NCBI GenBank assembly: GCA_017519965.1
Contig: JAFWRK010000035.1
Location: forward strand, 1-60,738
DNA from: Bacilli bacterium
GTDB taxonomy: Bacteria > Bacillota_I > Bacilli_A > RF39 > UBA660
Length of the DNA: 60,738 nucleotides
Direction: 5' to 3'
Shown here: positions 35,436 through 44,313 of the stretch, piece by piece
Layout of the letters: each line of letters starts with the position of its first letter
How positions within the stretch are numbered: the first letter of the stretch is position 1
Translations under genes and position numbers: made by a program
Notes under the pieces: generated by a model
What the model was told of the DNA's origin: nothing
The model's input: only the letters and a program-made list of their open reading frames with translations
The model's database searches: none

Positions 35436-38087
35436 CTACTTACTATCTTCTAACCTGATTATATTATCATAAACTCTTTGACAATTATTTGTATCATTAA
35501 ATTTAAAGAATTTATTAATTCTATCTTCATATTTCTTTTCAAGTTTGCCATCGTTTTTAATAATTTTAATTAAACCATCGACAAACTTATCATACTCATA
35601 AAATACAGGACCAAATCCCATCTTTTCATTATCAAAATAGCCTTTATTATAAAGCTGTCCAGAATAAAATTCTTTAACATCTGCTTGATAATATATAACT
35701 GGTTTTTTTAGATATCCAAAATCAAAGAAAACACTAGAATAATCAGTTATTAGAATTTTATTTTCACAAAATTCTTTTTGATAATTAACATCATCTTCAC
35801 AAACTTCAATATAATCATTAAGTGAAAAATCCTTCATTTGAACTAAAACATTTGGATGTGGAATAAACCTAATTTTATAATTATATTTCTTTAAAGCTTC
35901 ATGAACTCTTTTATCATTCATTAAATTATTAAGGAATTTAAAATAATCTGAATTTTTAAAATCAGGATTATATGCTCTCTTGCCAGTTTCTTTATCAATA
36001 AGACTAGCTAAACTATTACGCCATGTCAAAGAAAGCATAATTGTATTATTAACTTTATATTTCTTTTGTTTTTCAATTAAAGTATCAAATCTTGGGAACC
36101 CTGTTAATTTAACAATATCTGGTCCAAAATAATATTTATAAGTTAATAAAGATTCATATTCTGGAATAGCTGCAGTAACAAACATATCCATTTTTTTAGT
36201 ATTAACATTAATCCAAGGACTTAAATCATCTTTAGTAATTCCGTGTTGTAAGAATACATATTTATAATGATATTGATCTGCAACAAACTTACTACCATTT
36301 CCTAAAGGATTAAATACATAGTTTTCTGCTTGAGAAGAAATTACATAATCAGATATTCCAATCATTAATTTATATTTTAGAGAATTTGGATCTATAATTT
36401 TACCTATTTTTGAAATTCTTTTATAATCAACACTATTCTTAGTCAATACAAAATAAACATTTATTTCAGGGTGATTTTTAACCATATAGCGGAAAAAATG
36501 TTCTCCATTATCATCAGCTTTATTAACTCTGTCAGATATTAACCATAATTCTTTAGATTTAAAAATAGAATTAAATTTAATATATAAACGAGCAACTAAA
36601 GCCTTAAATCTTTTATTCTTTAATAATTGTAAATCATTACATAATTCATACCAAAAAGATCTAAAAATATTTCTTTTACGATTATATATTTTATTGAGTT
36701 TAAAATACATAGTTCTATTATTATAATGATGATAACTATGAATTAAATATTCGGAAAAAATACCATTTCTTTTAAAACGAGGAACCAAATAATTATCTTT
36801 ATCATAAAAACCAATGTCCCAATTAAGATCAGAATCTAAAACAAAACTAACACCAATATAATCATGTAGATTTTCTTTATTAAAAGTTTCAATATTGTAA
36901 TCATTTGTTAATTCATAATATTCCACATTAATATCTTTATTACCATTTTTTACATGAAAATCTTTTTCAGAAACAAATCTTCTATCTAGTTTACCAAAAA
37001 CTTCAAATTTACCATTCTTAATATATATTTGATCAATTAAGACAAAACCCAATGATTTTTTCTTAATAACCATATCTTTCAAAGAAATAGAATCATCATC
37101 ATATTGTAATTCTTTAGTAAAATCTTTTTTATATTTAAGTTTTAATAAAAAAACTCTGTATGCTAAATCTAAATGACGATGAGAAAGAATAACTTCATCA
37201 TCCATATTATTAATAATACCAATTAATAATTCAGAATATTTTTTTCGATCTTTTTCTGCCATATCATATTTAGTATTAAAAGGTACTCTCCAAGAAAGTT
37301 CATAGCAGATTAGATATTGAATATACTCTATTACTCTACCAAACTTCTTTTTAGATAAATCAATCAAATAATTATAAACTTGATCAGGTGTAGTTAAATA
37401 CCAAGCTAAATTCATTGTTTGACCTTGTAAAGCACTAGTACCATTAAATCTTTTTCTATAATAATAAATTGGTTTTTTTAGCATCATTATTTTTAGTTCA
37501 TCAAAAATAATTTCATTTATAAATTTATTATCTTCAGAATATTTAACAGTTTTATCATATCTATAATCTTTAATACAAGATCTCTTAATAAAGATAGAAC
37601 TAGAACTTAATTGAGGATATTCATATTCTTCTAAAATATTAACAACTTTATTTTTTGAATATTTATAATTTAATGGATGATTACCTTTTCTACCGTCAAA
37701 GAAGTTCATTTTACAACTATATAAATGAACATCAGGATGCTTTGTATATTGTTTATACATCTCTTCGAAAGCATCTAAAGACCATAAATCATCACTATCT
37801 AAGAAATTAACGAATTCTCCTTCAGCAAGTTCAATACCTTTATTTCTAGCAACAGAAACACCAGCATTCTTTTGTTTAAAATAAATAATATTATCAGGAT
37901 ATAAATCCTTATATTTTAAACAAATTTTTTCAGAATTATCCGGAGAGCCATCATTAATTAAAACAATTTGAATATTATCCTTAAAACCAATTGATTGATT
38001 AATAACACTTTCAATTGTTTCTTCTAAATAATCTTCAACATTATAAATTGGTATAATAACCGAAAACTTATATTTATACTTTTCCAT
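35436..38087 (-). CDS. Fusion: GT2 glycosyltransferase plus CDP-glycerol glycerophosphotransferase
   Basis: 883 residues from the ATG at 38087 (RBS AGGAGA). Residues about 5-240 are a GT2 (GT-A) domain with NDGSPDNS and the DxD-containing FLDSDDLW. A middle region (about 300-480) has beta-strand character and may be a spacer or binding domain. The C-terminal part (about 500-883) is a Glyphos_transf domain with LQHGITKDDLSPW and ITDYSSVFFDFGYLKKPVIY. One chain could thus add a sugar and a polyol phosphate alternately to the same polymer, as in some teichoic-acid and capsule polymerases. It overlaps no neighbour and lies 14 bases after the GT2 gene. Confidence 0.85.
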   Translation of the reverse strand: MEKYKYKFSVIIPIYNVEDYLEETIESVINQSIGFKDNIQIVLINDGSPDNSEKICLKYKDLYPDNIIYFKQKNAGVSVARNKGIELAEGEFVNFLDSDDLWSLDAFEEMYKQYTKHPDVHLYSCKMNFFDGRKGNHPLNYKYSKNKVVNILEEYEYPQLSSSSIFIKRSCIKDYRYDKTVKYSEDNKFINEIIFDELKIMMLKKPIYYYRKRFNGTSALQGQTMNLAWYLTTPDQVYNYLIDLSKKKFGRVIEYIQYLICYELSWRVPFNTKYDMAEKDRKKYSELLIGIINNMDDEVILSHRHLDLAYRVFLLKLKYKKDFTKELQYDDDSISLKDMVIKKKSLGFVLIDQIYIKNGKFEVFGKLDRRFVSEKDFHVKNGNKDINVEYYELTNDYNIETFNKENLHDYIGVSFVLDSDLNWDIGFYDKDNYLVPRFKRNGIFSEYLIHSYHHYNNRTMYFKLNKIYNRKRNIFRSFWYELCNDLQLLKNKRFKALVARLYIKFNSIFKSKELWLISDRVNKADDNGEHFFRYMVKNHPEINVYFVLTKNSVDYKRISKIGKIIDPNSLKYKLMIGISDYVISSQAENYVFNPLGNGSKFVADQYHYKYVFLQHGITKDDLSPWINVNTKKMDMFVTAAIPEYESLLTYKYYFGPDIVKLTGFPRFDTLIEKQKKYKVNNTIMLSLTWRNSLASLIDKETGKRAYNPDFKNSDYFKFLNNLMNDKRVHEALKKYNYKIRFIPHPNVLVQMKDFSLNDYIEVCEDDVNYQKEFCENKILITDYSSVFFDFGYLKKPVIYYQADVKEFYSGQLYNKGYFDNEKMGFGPVFYEYDKFVDGLIKIIKNDGKLEKKYEDRINKFFKFNDTNNCQRVYDNIIRLEDSK

Positions 38088-38101
38088 AATAAATCTCCTA
38101 A

Positions 38102-39052
38102 CTACTTCTTTCTCATTAACTGAACAATTTTTATATAAAGCATCATCAAAGGATAAGAGCATCTATAAGGTCTATAGAATTTAGTTTTAAATCCATTAAC
38201 TTGATGAACATAATGTTTAAAATTCTTTTTAAAGAATGCCAAAAATCTTTTAACATATTCTTTTTGTAATTCTACATCATCAAAATATTTAAACTCTCTT
38301 GTTCTTCTAACATAAAAACCAGCACATAAAGTGACTAATTCTTTTTCATATTTTTCAAAATCACCTTTGTCTTTAAAGAAATCAACCATTTCTTGTAAAA
38401 CATCAACAATTTTTAATAAATTTTCATCATAACTATTTGTAATAGAGCCTTCACTATTTGATAAATAGTAATAGTAAGGTTCTGGAATAATATGCATTTT
38501 ATTAGCATAATATTTATATCTAACTCCAAAAGCAAAATCTTCTGCATATTTATACTTTTCCGGAAGTCTTAATTTATGTTCTTCTATAATACTTCTTTTA
38601 AACAATTTATCTGTATTATAATTTGATGTAACTGAAAACTTATGTGCATCCGTTTCTGTACTTTTATTAATAACTGGAGTCATTCCACTTTTAGTCACAT
38701 TAAAACGTCCACAACATACTAAATCAATTTCATCAGACATATATTTAACCATTTCTTCATACATTCTAGGATCTATATAATCATCACTATCTACGAAGCC
38801 AATATATGTACCAGTAGCTTTATCTAAAGCTTTATTTCTGGAAGCAGCGGGTCCTAAATTTTTCTTGTTATTAATTAAAACAATTTTATGTTTAAACTTA
38901 TTAAGCTTTTCTAAAGTATCATCTGTACTATTATCATTAACAACAATAACTTCTACATGCTTAATAGTTTGATTAATTACACTGTCTATACACTTATCAA
39001 TGGTTTTAGAAGCATTATAAGCTGGAATAATAACTGAAACAATAGGATTCAT
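38102..39052 (-). CDS. GT2-family glycosyltransferase
   Basis: 316 residues. GT-A fold with VSVIIPAYNASKTIDKCIDS at the N-terminus, NDNSTDDT for nucleotide binding and FVDSDDYIDP with the DxD metal motif. The C-terminal 80 residues are basic and helical (membrane-associating). First gene of the wall-polymer operon; probably adds a sugar of the linkage or repeat unit. RBS AAAGGAGCGG. Confidence 0.88.
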   Translation of the reverse strand: MNPIVSVIIPAYNASKTIDKCIDSVINQTIKHVEVIVVNDNSTDDTLEKLNKFKHKIVLINNKKNLGPAASRNKALDKATGTYIGFVDSDDYIDPRMYEEMVKYMSDEIDLVCCGRFNVTKSGMTPVINKSTETDAHKFSVTSNYNTDKLFKRSIIEEHKLRLPEKYKYAEDFAFGVRYKYYANKMHIIPEPYYYYLSNSEGSITNSYDENLLKIVDVLQEMVDFFKDKGDFEKYEKELVTLCAGFYVRRTREFKYFDDVELQKEYVKRFLAFFKKNFKHYVHQVNGFKTKFYRPYRCSYPLMMLYIKIVQLMRKK

Positions 39053-39082
39053 ATGACCGCTCCTTTTAAAATGTCTAACTCT

Positions 39083-39111
39083 ATCCTATCATAATAAAAA
39101 GTCATTTTCAA
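39083..39111 (-). promoter_or_regulatory. Promoter of the wall-polymer operon
   Basis: -35 TTGAAA (39106-39111), 17-base spacer, -10 TAGGAT (39083-39088) on the minus strand. Confidence 0.7.
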
Positions 39112-39120
39112 TTAAACTGT

Positions 39121-39147
39121 AAATAAAAAGACACTTAAAGTGTCTTT
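39121..39147 (-). terminator. Terminator of the dtd-downstream genes
   Basis: Stem AAAGACAC/GTGTCTTT (extendable by AT pairs) with T-rich tail on the minus strand, overlapping the stop of the 39146-40456 gene. Confidence 0.85.
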
Positions 39148-40456
39148 AATTTTTGCTAGGATTTGCAATATTTACTGACTCAAAATCATACTCATTACTT
39201 TGACTATGAGATCTATATATTTTAACCCTTACTCTTTCATTATCATATGACTCAATAGCAACAGCTGGATGAACAACATCATCATGTTTCATAATTGAGA
39301 AATTTAATTGAAGAGTATATTTAACTTCCTTATCATATCCCATAAATTTTAATAAATTATCACTCGAATCAACATACATAATGCATCTTGGGAATGGGAA
39401 GATAGCTGTAATACCTTCAGCATCTAAAAGTGGTGTTCCCTTATCTCTATATGCTTTAAACATAATTTGTTCTGTACCAGCAACCATACGTGATACACCA
39501 GTCATATAATAATATGATTGATTACCTGTCATCCATACATCATATACAGGTGCTGTAATATTTTCAGCAATAACTTTATCATTAGTTATATCTTTAATCA
39601 TCCATTTATCATCTTGAGCAAGTATATAGAATAATGTATCTGCATCAAATGATACTGAATCATATTCAAATGGTAAAACTTCTTCAATAGTACCATCTTT
39701 CTTAATATGAACGATTCCCCATTTACCACTATCAATATCTTTAACAATATAGTTTTCTTTATAACCATCTGCTAATTCATAGTATTCATCATAAGTACTT
39801 TCTTTAATATCAGCATACTTAGCAAGAATCTCTGGATCATTTTTATCAATTTTAAATAAATATATCAATCTGTTATATGTAGGATCTCCATACTTAACAT
39901 TAGTTTGTTCAAATGAATCATCAATCCAAGCATATTTATTATGGATATCTTTAAATCTATAATATTTCTTTTCTTGTCTTAATGGATCATTACCAATAAC
40001 ATTATATTTATCCCAACCACCAGTTGCTTTATTACATGTTGAATTACCATTAATACATTTATATGTGGCAATTAATTCACCATTCTCATCATAATACCAT
40101 AACAAACCTCTAAATTTATCTAAACTTCTAGGATTTTCTGGAATCGGATAACCTTTTTCAGGTACTGGTAAATCTGGTGTAGGTTCTGGATTTTCCATAC
40201 CTTTCCAGAAAGGAACCATTTCATCCTTAGTAATAGAATTACGACGATAATATCTAATATTATAGAATAAACCAACATAATTATCTGTATAACCATCATC
40301 ATATTCATTCTTTAAATGAATCATTAAAATTGGTTTCTTAGTATCACAATACCTTCTATAATTAATTAGTAAAATAACACCCCAAAAAATTAAAAATAAT
40401 AAAACACATATTTCAATTAATTTTTTGCCACTTACTTTTTTTGGTGCCTCATACAT
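39146..40456 (-). CDS. Membrane-anchored WG-repeat-like external protein
   Basis: 436 residues from the ATG at 40456 (RBS AGAGGTGAT). One membrane span (about 14-32) precedes a large external domain. A proline-rich stretch (about 85-105) is followed by sequences resembling WG repeats (KWGIVHIKKDGTIEEVLPFE and DDKWMIKD). A cysteine pair is seen in CINGNSTC. The function is unknown; WG-repeat proteins are often surface-exposed binding proteins. The neighbouring 40515 gene is also membrane-anchored and cysteine-paired. Confidence 0.65.
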   Translation of the reverse strand: MYEAPKKVSGKKLIEICVLLFLIFWGVILLINYRRYCDTKKPILMIHLKNEYDDGYTDNYVGLFYNIRYYRRNSITKDEMVPFWKGMENPEPTPDLPVPEKGYPIPENPRSLDKFRGLLWYYDENGELIATYKCINGNSTCNKATGGWDKYNVIGNDPLRQEKKYYRFKDIHNKYAWIDDSFEQTNVKYGDPTYNRLIYLFKIDKNDPEILAKYADIKESTYDEYYELADGYKENYIVKDIDSGKWGIVHIKKDGTIEEVLPFEYDSVSFDADTLFYILAQDDKWMIKDITNDKVIAENITAPVYDVWMTGNQSYYYMTGVSRMVAGTEQIMFKAYRDKGTPLLDAEGITAIFPFPRCIMYVDSSDNLLKFMGYDKEVKYTLQLNFSIMKHDDVVHPAVAIESYDNERVRVKIYRSHSQSNEYDFESVNIANPSKN

Positions 40457-40490
40457 AAATATCACCTCTAATATACATAATAATTTTACC

Positions 40491-40524
40491 ATAAAAAAAG
40501 AAAGATAAGAATACCTATCTTTCT
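40491..40524 (-). terminator. Terminator of the comN-relA-dtd operon
   Basis: Nine-base stem AGAAAGATA/TATCTTTCT, eight-base loop, seven T on the minus strand. It overlaps the last codons of the 40515 gene. Confidence 0.9.
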
Positions 40525-41291
40525 GAAAGTATAAAACTTTGTAAATAGTAATATTTATCATCTATCTTTTTAAAAACATGCTGATATAATACCCCATTAT
40601 TAATTATTATTTCATCAGGAACCACAATTGGTTCATTAACATTCTTTTTTTCACAATACTCTGGATTTAAATATAAATTACATAAATCTTTATTATTTAA
40701 ATCAACATTTAAGTAATACTCTTTAACAACTAAAGTATCTCCCTCTTCATAAGCTTCATGAATAAAAGATAAATTCTTTTTCGTTTCCGTATATTTAGAT
40801 AATAAACAATAATATCTTTTGCCATCATTTTTACAATAATGACCTTTATAAGTAAAAGTATCAAATTTTACTTCAACATCAATATTAAAATCATTTTTAA
40901 TTAATTTCGTAAAATAATCATTATTAATAATCTTAATATTACAGTTACTAGTTGAAGTAAATAATATTTTACCAGTTACTTCACATAATGATTTTTTATG
41001 AGCTATAGTTTTTATACTATAATTATCTTTTGTCAAATTATCCATTCCGTAATGAATAATATCATCATTAGTAAAGTTTTCTACTGAAAAACCAGCACCT
41101 CTAAAAATATTACTACTATATATTTTACCCATAACTAATTGAACAACAGGATCACTTGGTGAAATATCTAAAACAGCTGTTTTGTCGCTATCACTATTCT
41201 TTTTATCATAAATTCGATAACTAATAAATAAAGCTCCTATAATAACAACACATAAAACAAAAGTCTTTAATATAGTTTTCACCCAAATCAT
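40515..41291 (-). CDS. Membrane-anchored external protein, unknown
   Basis: 258 residues. One N-terminal membrane span (about 8-27), then an external domain with six or more cysteines, several in pairs (YCKNDGKRYYC and DLCNLYLNPEYC). Not recognised. The ATG at 41291 sits directly against AGGGG; a GTG three codons later (41282) has better spacing and may be the true start. It lies 7 bases after dtd and is the last gene of the comN-relA-dtd operon. Confidence 0.6.
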   Translation of the reverse strand: MIWVKTILKTFVLCVVIIGALFISYRIYDKKNSDSDKTAVLDISPSDPVVQLVMGKIYSSNIFRGAGFSVENFTNDDIIHYGMDNLTKDNYSIKTIAHKKSLCEVTGKILFTSTSNCNIKIINNDYFTKLIKNDFNIDVEVKFDTFTYKGHYCKNDGKRYYCLLSKYTETKKNLSFIHEAYEEGDTLVVKEYYLNVDLNNKDLCNLYLNPEYCEKKNVNEPIVVPDEIIINNGVLYQHVFKKIDDKYYYLQSFILSER

Positions 41292-41298
41292 CCCCTAA

Positions 41299-41739
41299 CT
41301 AATTATCAGTATCTAATATAATCGTTGCTGGACCATCATTAAGTATTTCTACTTTCATGTCAGCACCAAAAACACCCTTTTCTGTATGGACATACTCATT
41401 TAACATATCACAAAATTCATTATACATTGGTTCTGCTTTATCACCAGATAAAGCTTTAATATATGAAGGCCTATTACCTTTTTTAGCATCACCATATAAA
41501 GTAAATTGTGATATACAAAGTATTTCACCACCTACATCTAAAACACTTAGATTCATAACATCATTACTATCTTCAAATATACGAAGATTAGCAATCTTTT
41601 TTGCACAATATTTCATATCTTCAACTGTATCAGTATCAGTAAAACCAACTAGAACATTAAGTCCTCTTTTGATTTCGCCAACTATTTTACCATCAACTTT
41701 AACATTTGAAAAATTTACCTTCTGAATTACACATCTCAT
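41299..41739 (-). CDS. dtd: D-aminoacyl-tRNA deacylase
   Basis: 146 residues, family length. The conserved SQFTLYGD motif and C-terminal NDGPATIILDT (N-x-G-P-x-T gate) are present. It hydrolyses D-amino acids (and Gly-tRNA-Ala type errors) from tRNA. The ATG overlaps the relA stop (TAATG), the classic relA-dtd order of Bacillota. Confidence 0.96.
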   Translation of the reverse strand: MRCVIQKVNFSNVKVDGKIVGEIKRGLNVLVGFTDTDTVEDMKYCAKKIANLRIFEDSNDVMNLSVLDVGGEILCISQFTLYGDAKKGNRPSYIKALSGDKAEPMYNEFCDMLNEYVHTEKGVFGADMKVEILNDGPATIILDTDN

Positions 41740-43904
41740 TATCTATGCACCCTCGTAACATCTATCAAGAAAGATAAAGATTTTAAATCACTAATAAAGT
41801 TATCTAATTGATTAGCATTTGCTGTTTTAACTGTCAAATAATAAACTAAATCAGTTTCTTCTTCAACTGTTTTAACAGATTCAATATAAATATCTTTTTG
41901 ACTAGCTTTAGTAATAATATCTAATAATCTATTATTACCTTTTCCAACTTTAATAGCTAGATCTGTTAAATAAAAACTATCAGAATTCTTATTCCATTCA
42001 ACACTAATTAATCTATGACTATTTTTAATATTAGGGCAATCTGCTTTATGAACACAGATACCTTCTCCCTTAGTAATATAACCAATAATCTTATCTCCCT
42101 TAACTGGTTTACAACAATTAGCTAAACTAACTAAAATATCATCTACACCAGCAACAATAATATCTCCTTTAGAATTATTACGAGAAAGATTAGTTCTATT
42201 ACTAACCTTTTCAAGATAAATATCCATAACATCTTTTTTATCTTGATAAACTAAATCTACAATATAACTAGCAGTATATCTTAAAGATCCAACTAATAAA
42301 TATAATTCTTCTAAATCAGTAGCGTGAATTTCTCTAATAACTTTATCTAAATTTTCTTGAGTAAATACTTCACTATAAGAAAGTTTTCTTTTTCTAACTT
42401 CCTTTTCTAACATTTCTTTACCACTATTAACATAATTAATCTTATCTTGTTTACTAAAGAAAGATTTAATCTTATTTTTCGCTTGTGGTGTTTTAACAAA
42501 TTTCAACCAATCCTTATTTGGATTAGCATCTTTACCTGTATTAATTTTTACAATATCGCCATCTTGTAATTCATGATCTAGTGGAACAATTTGATCATTA
42601 ACAATAGCCCCAATTGTTCTATCTCCTACACCACTATGAATACGATAAGCAAAATCTACAGGTGTTGCTCCTTTAGGCAACTCTAATACATCACCTTTAG
42701 GAGTATAACAATATATTAAATCAGTTAATAATTCACTATTTAAATTAGAAGCAAATTCTTGATCAGTTTCTACATTATTATTAGAATCAATAATATTACG
42801 GAACATCTCTAATTTTTGTTCCATCATACTTTGAATTTTAACTGAACCTTTTTCCTTATAAGACCAATGTGATGCAATACCCTTTTCAGCTATTTCATCC
42901 ATTTCATAAGTTCTTACTTGTACTTCAAATAAATGACCATCTATGCCAAAAACAGTTGTATGTAAGCTTTGATACATATTCTCTTTAGGATTAGCTATAT
43001 AATCCTTAAAACGTTTAGGCATTGGTCTAAATTTACTATGAATTAAACCAATAGTTAAATAACAATCTTGAACAGTATCAACAAATACTCTTAAAGCTAA
43101 GATATCGTAAATATCATTCCATCTCTTACCATTATCCATCTTATTATATAAACTATGAACTGATTTAACACGACCCTTTATCTTAAAATTAACTCCATTA
43201 GCCGTAAGAATTTCCGAAATACTCATTTTCATTTCTTCAAGTAATTCATTTAATTCTTCACGTGAAGCATCTAGTTTTTCTAAAATATCATTATAAATAT
43301 CTGGTTTAGTATATCTTAAACACAAATCTTCTAGTTCACTTTTAATACTATTAATACCTAATCTATGAGCAATAGGAATTAATACAGCAGTTGTTTCATT
43401 AGCTTTTTGCTTTTGCTCTTCTGGAGTTAAAGCATAAATAGTTCTCATATTATGTAATCTATCAGCTAGTTTAATAAAAAGTACACGTACATCTTCAGAT
43501 AATCCTACTAATACTTTTCTTAAATATTGAGCAGAAGAATCCTTATCATCTGTTAATTCTAATTTATTAATTTTACTAATACTATGAACAATATTAGCAA
43601 TTTCATCCCCAAATTCTTCTCTAATTTCTTCTAAAGTAGCATCACTATGATTTAAAGTTTCATGTAACAAAGCACAAGCAATAGTTACATAATCTACATT
43701 TAAATCTGTAAGAATATTAGCTACTTCTAGAGGATGAGATATATAAGGATCACCATTACGTCTTTTCTTATCACCATGTTTAGCTAAAGCAAAACCATAA
43801 GCTTTATTAATTACATCAAGTTCATCTTCTTTTTTAATAACTTTTTTAATCTTTTCATATAATTCATCATAAGTTATTGGCTTTGTTTCTTCCACCTGAT
43901 CCAT
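41739..43904 (-). CDS. relA: RelA/SpoT homologue with degenerate hydrolase site
   Basis: 721 residues: HD domain (about 30-190), (p)ppGpp synthetase (about 220-350, RFKDYIANPKENMYQSLHTT), TGS (about 390-450), a helical region with the conserved CCKPVKGDKI, and ACT (about 650-721). The synthetase motif is R-x-K-D as in bifunctional Rel. In the hydrolase domain, however, the usual HDVVEDT reads HETLNHS (H81, E82, N85, H86); the metal-binding D and the catalytic E-D pair are lost, although H57 and D148 remain. It therefore probably makes (p)ppGpp but cannot degrade it. RBS GGAGGG. Confidence 0.94.
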   Translation of the reverse strand: MDQVEETKPITYDELYEKIKKVIKKEDELDVINKAYGFALAKHGDKKRRNGDPYISHPLEVANILTDLNVDYVTIACALLHETLNHSDATLEEIREEFGDEIANIVHSISKINKLELTDDKDSSAQYLRKVLVGLSEDVRVLFIKLADRLHNMRTIYALTPEEQKQKANETTAVLIPIAHRLGINSIKSELEDLCLRYTKPDIYNDILEKLDASREELNELLEEMKMSISEILTANGVNFKIKGRVKSVHSLYNKMDNGKRWNDIYDILALRVFVDTVQDCYLTIGLIHSKFRPMPKRFKDYIANPKENMYQSLHTTVFGIDGHLFEVQVRTYEMDEIAEKGIASHWSYKEKGSVKIQSMMEQKLEMFRNIIDSNNNVETDQEFASNLNSELLTDLIYCYTPKGDVLELPKGATPVDFAYRIHSGVGDRTIGAIVNDQIVPLDHELQDGDIVKINTGKDANPNKDWLKFVKTPQAKNKIKSFFSKQDKINYVNSGKEMLEKEVRKRKLSYSEVFTQENLDKVIREIHATDLEELYLLVGSLRYTASYIVDLVYQDKKDVMDIYLEKVSNRTNLSRNNSKGDIIVAGVDDILVSLANCCKPVKGDKIIGYITKGEGICVHKADCPNIKNSHRLISVEWNKNSDSFYLTDLAIKVGKGNNRLLDIITKASQKDIYIESVKTVEEETDLVYYLTVKTANANQLDNFISDLKSLSFLIDVTRVHR

Positions 43905-43915
43905 TTTTATCCCTC

Positions 43916-44200
43916 CTATTTTAATTTTGGTAAACTCATTTCAATCGTTGATTTCTTTCTTCTTTCTTTTAGACAATACTCTGATATATCTACATTAGAA
44001 GTATTAAGGATATCATCTACCATATCACATAATTCAAGTCCAAATTTATTGGACCATTTAACGTTACGCATATAGCTCCATATTTCTGGAAGTTCTATGC
44101 TTTTAAAACCATCTTTAGATAATAATTTTTTCTTACTACGTAAAGCTGGTAAAACTCTTTTATATAATTCATCTTGAGATGAGAAAACAATATCGTCCAT
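43916..44200 (-). CDS. ComN-like post-transcriptional regulator (PF13797 type)
   Basis: 94 residues, small, helical, basic at the C-terminus. The segment KSKDGF..IELPEIWSYMRNVKWS matches my memory of the ComN/post-transcriptional regulator family, in which a short L-x-x-x-W-x-Y/F-L motif follows a charged helix. In Bacillus ComN acts on comE mRNA and binds DivIVA. The same genomic neighbourhood (tgt, relA, dtd) supports the call. RBS GAGGTGG. First gene of the operon with relA and dtd. Confidence 0.6.
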   Translation of the reverse strand: MDDIVFSSQDELYKRVLPALRSKKKLLSKDGFKSIELPEIWSYMRNVKWSNKFGLELCDMVDDILNTSNVDISEYCLKERRKKSTIEMSLPKLK

Positions 44201-44217
44201 CTAACCACCTCACAACA

Positions 44218-44223
44218 ATTATA
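44218..44223 (-). promoter_or_regulatory. -10 element of the comN-relA-dtd operon
   Basis: TATAAT on the minus strand, 18 bases from the ATG. The -35 position is T-rich without consensus. Confidence 0.5.
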
Positions 44224-44241
44224 TAATAAAAAGCCATTTTA

Positions 44242-44264
44242 AAAAAGGGCAAAAGGTCCTTTTT
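44242..44264 (-). terminator. Second terminator hairpin after the 44314 gene
   Basis: AAAAAGG/CCTTTTT stem with nine-base loop and T run on the minus strand, 30 bases beyond the first hairpin and just upstream of the relA-operon promoter. Confidence 0.6.
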
Positions 44265-44293
44265 AAAAACATTTTTTAAAATAATGTCAAAAA

Positions 44294-44313
44294 GAAAAAC
44301 TCACATAGTGAGC
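44294..44313 (-). terminator. Terminator of the 44314-47061 gene
   Basis: GCTCAC/GTGAGT stem with loop TAT and TTTTTC on the minus strand, abutting the stop codon. Confidence 0.8.

Noticed and set aside
39146..40561. Longer N-terminus for the WG-repeat-like protein (35 more codons upstream)
   Set aside because: The extension crosses the upstream terminator and has no RBS; the ATG at 40456 has AGAGGTGAT at proper spacing and is followed directly by the membrane anchor.
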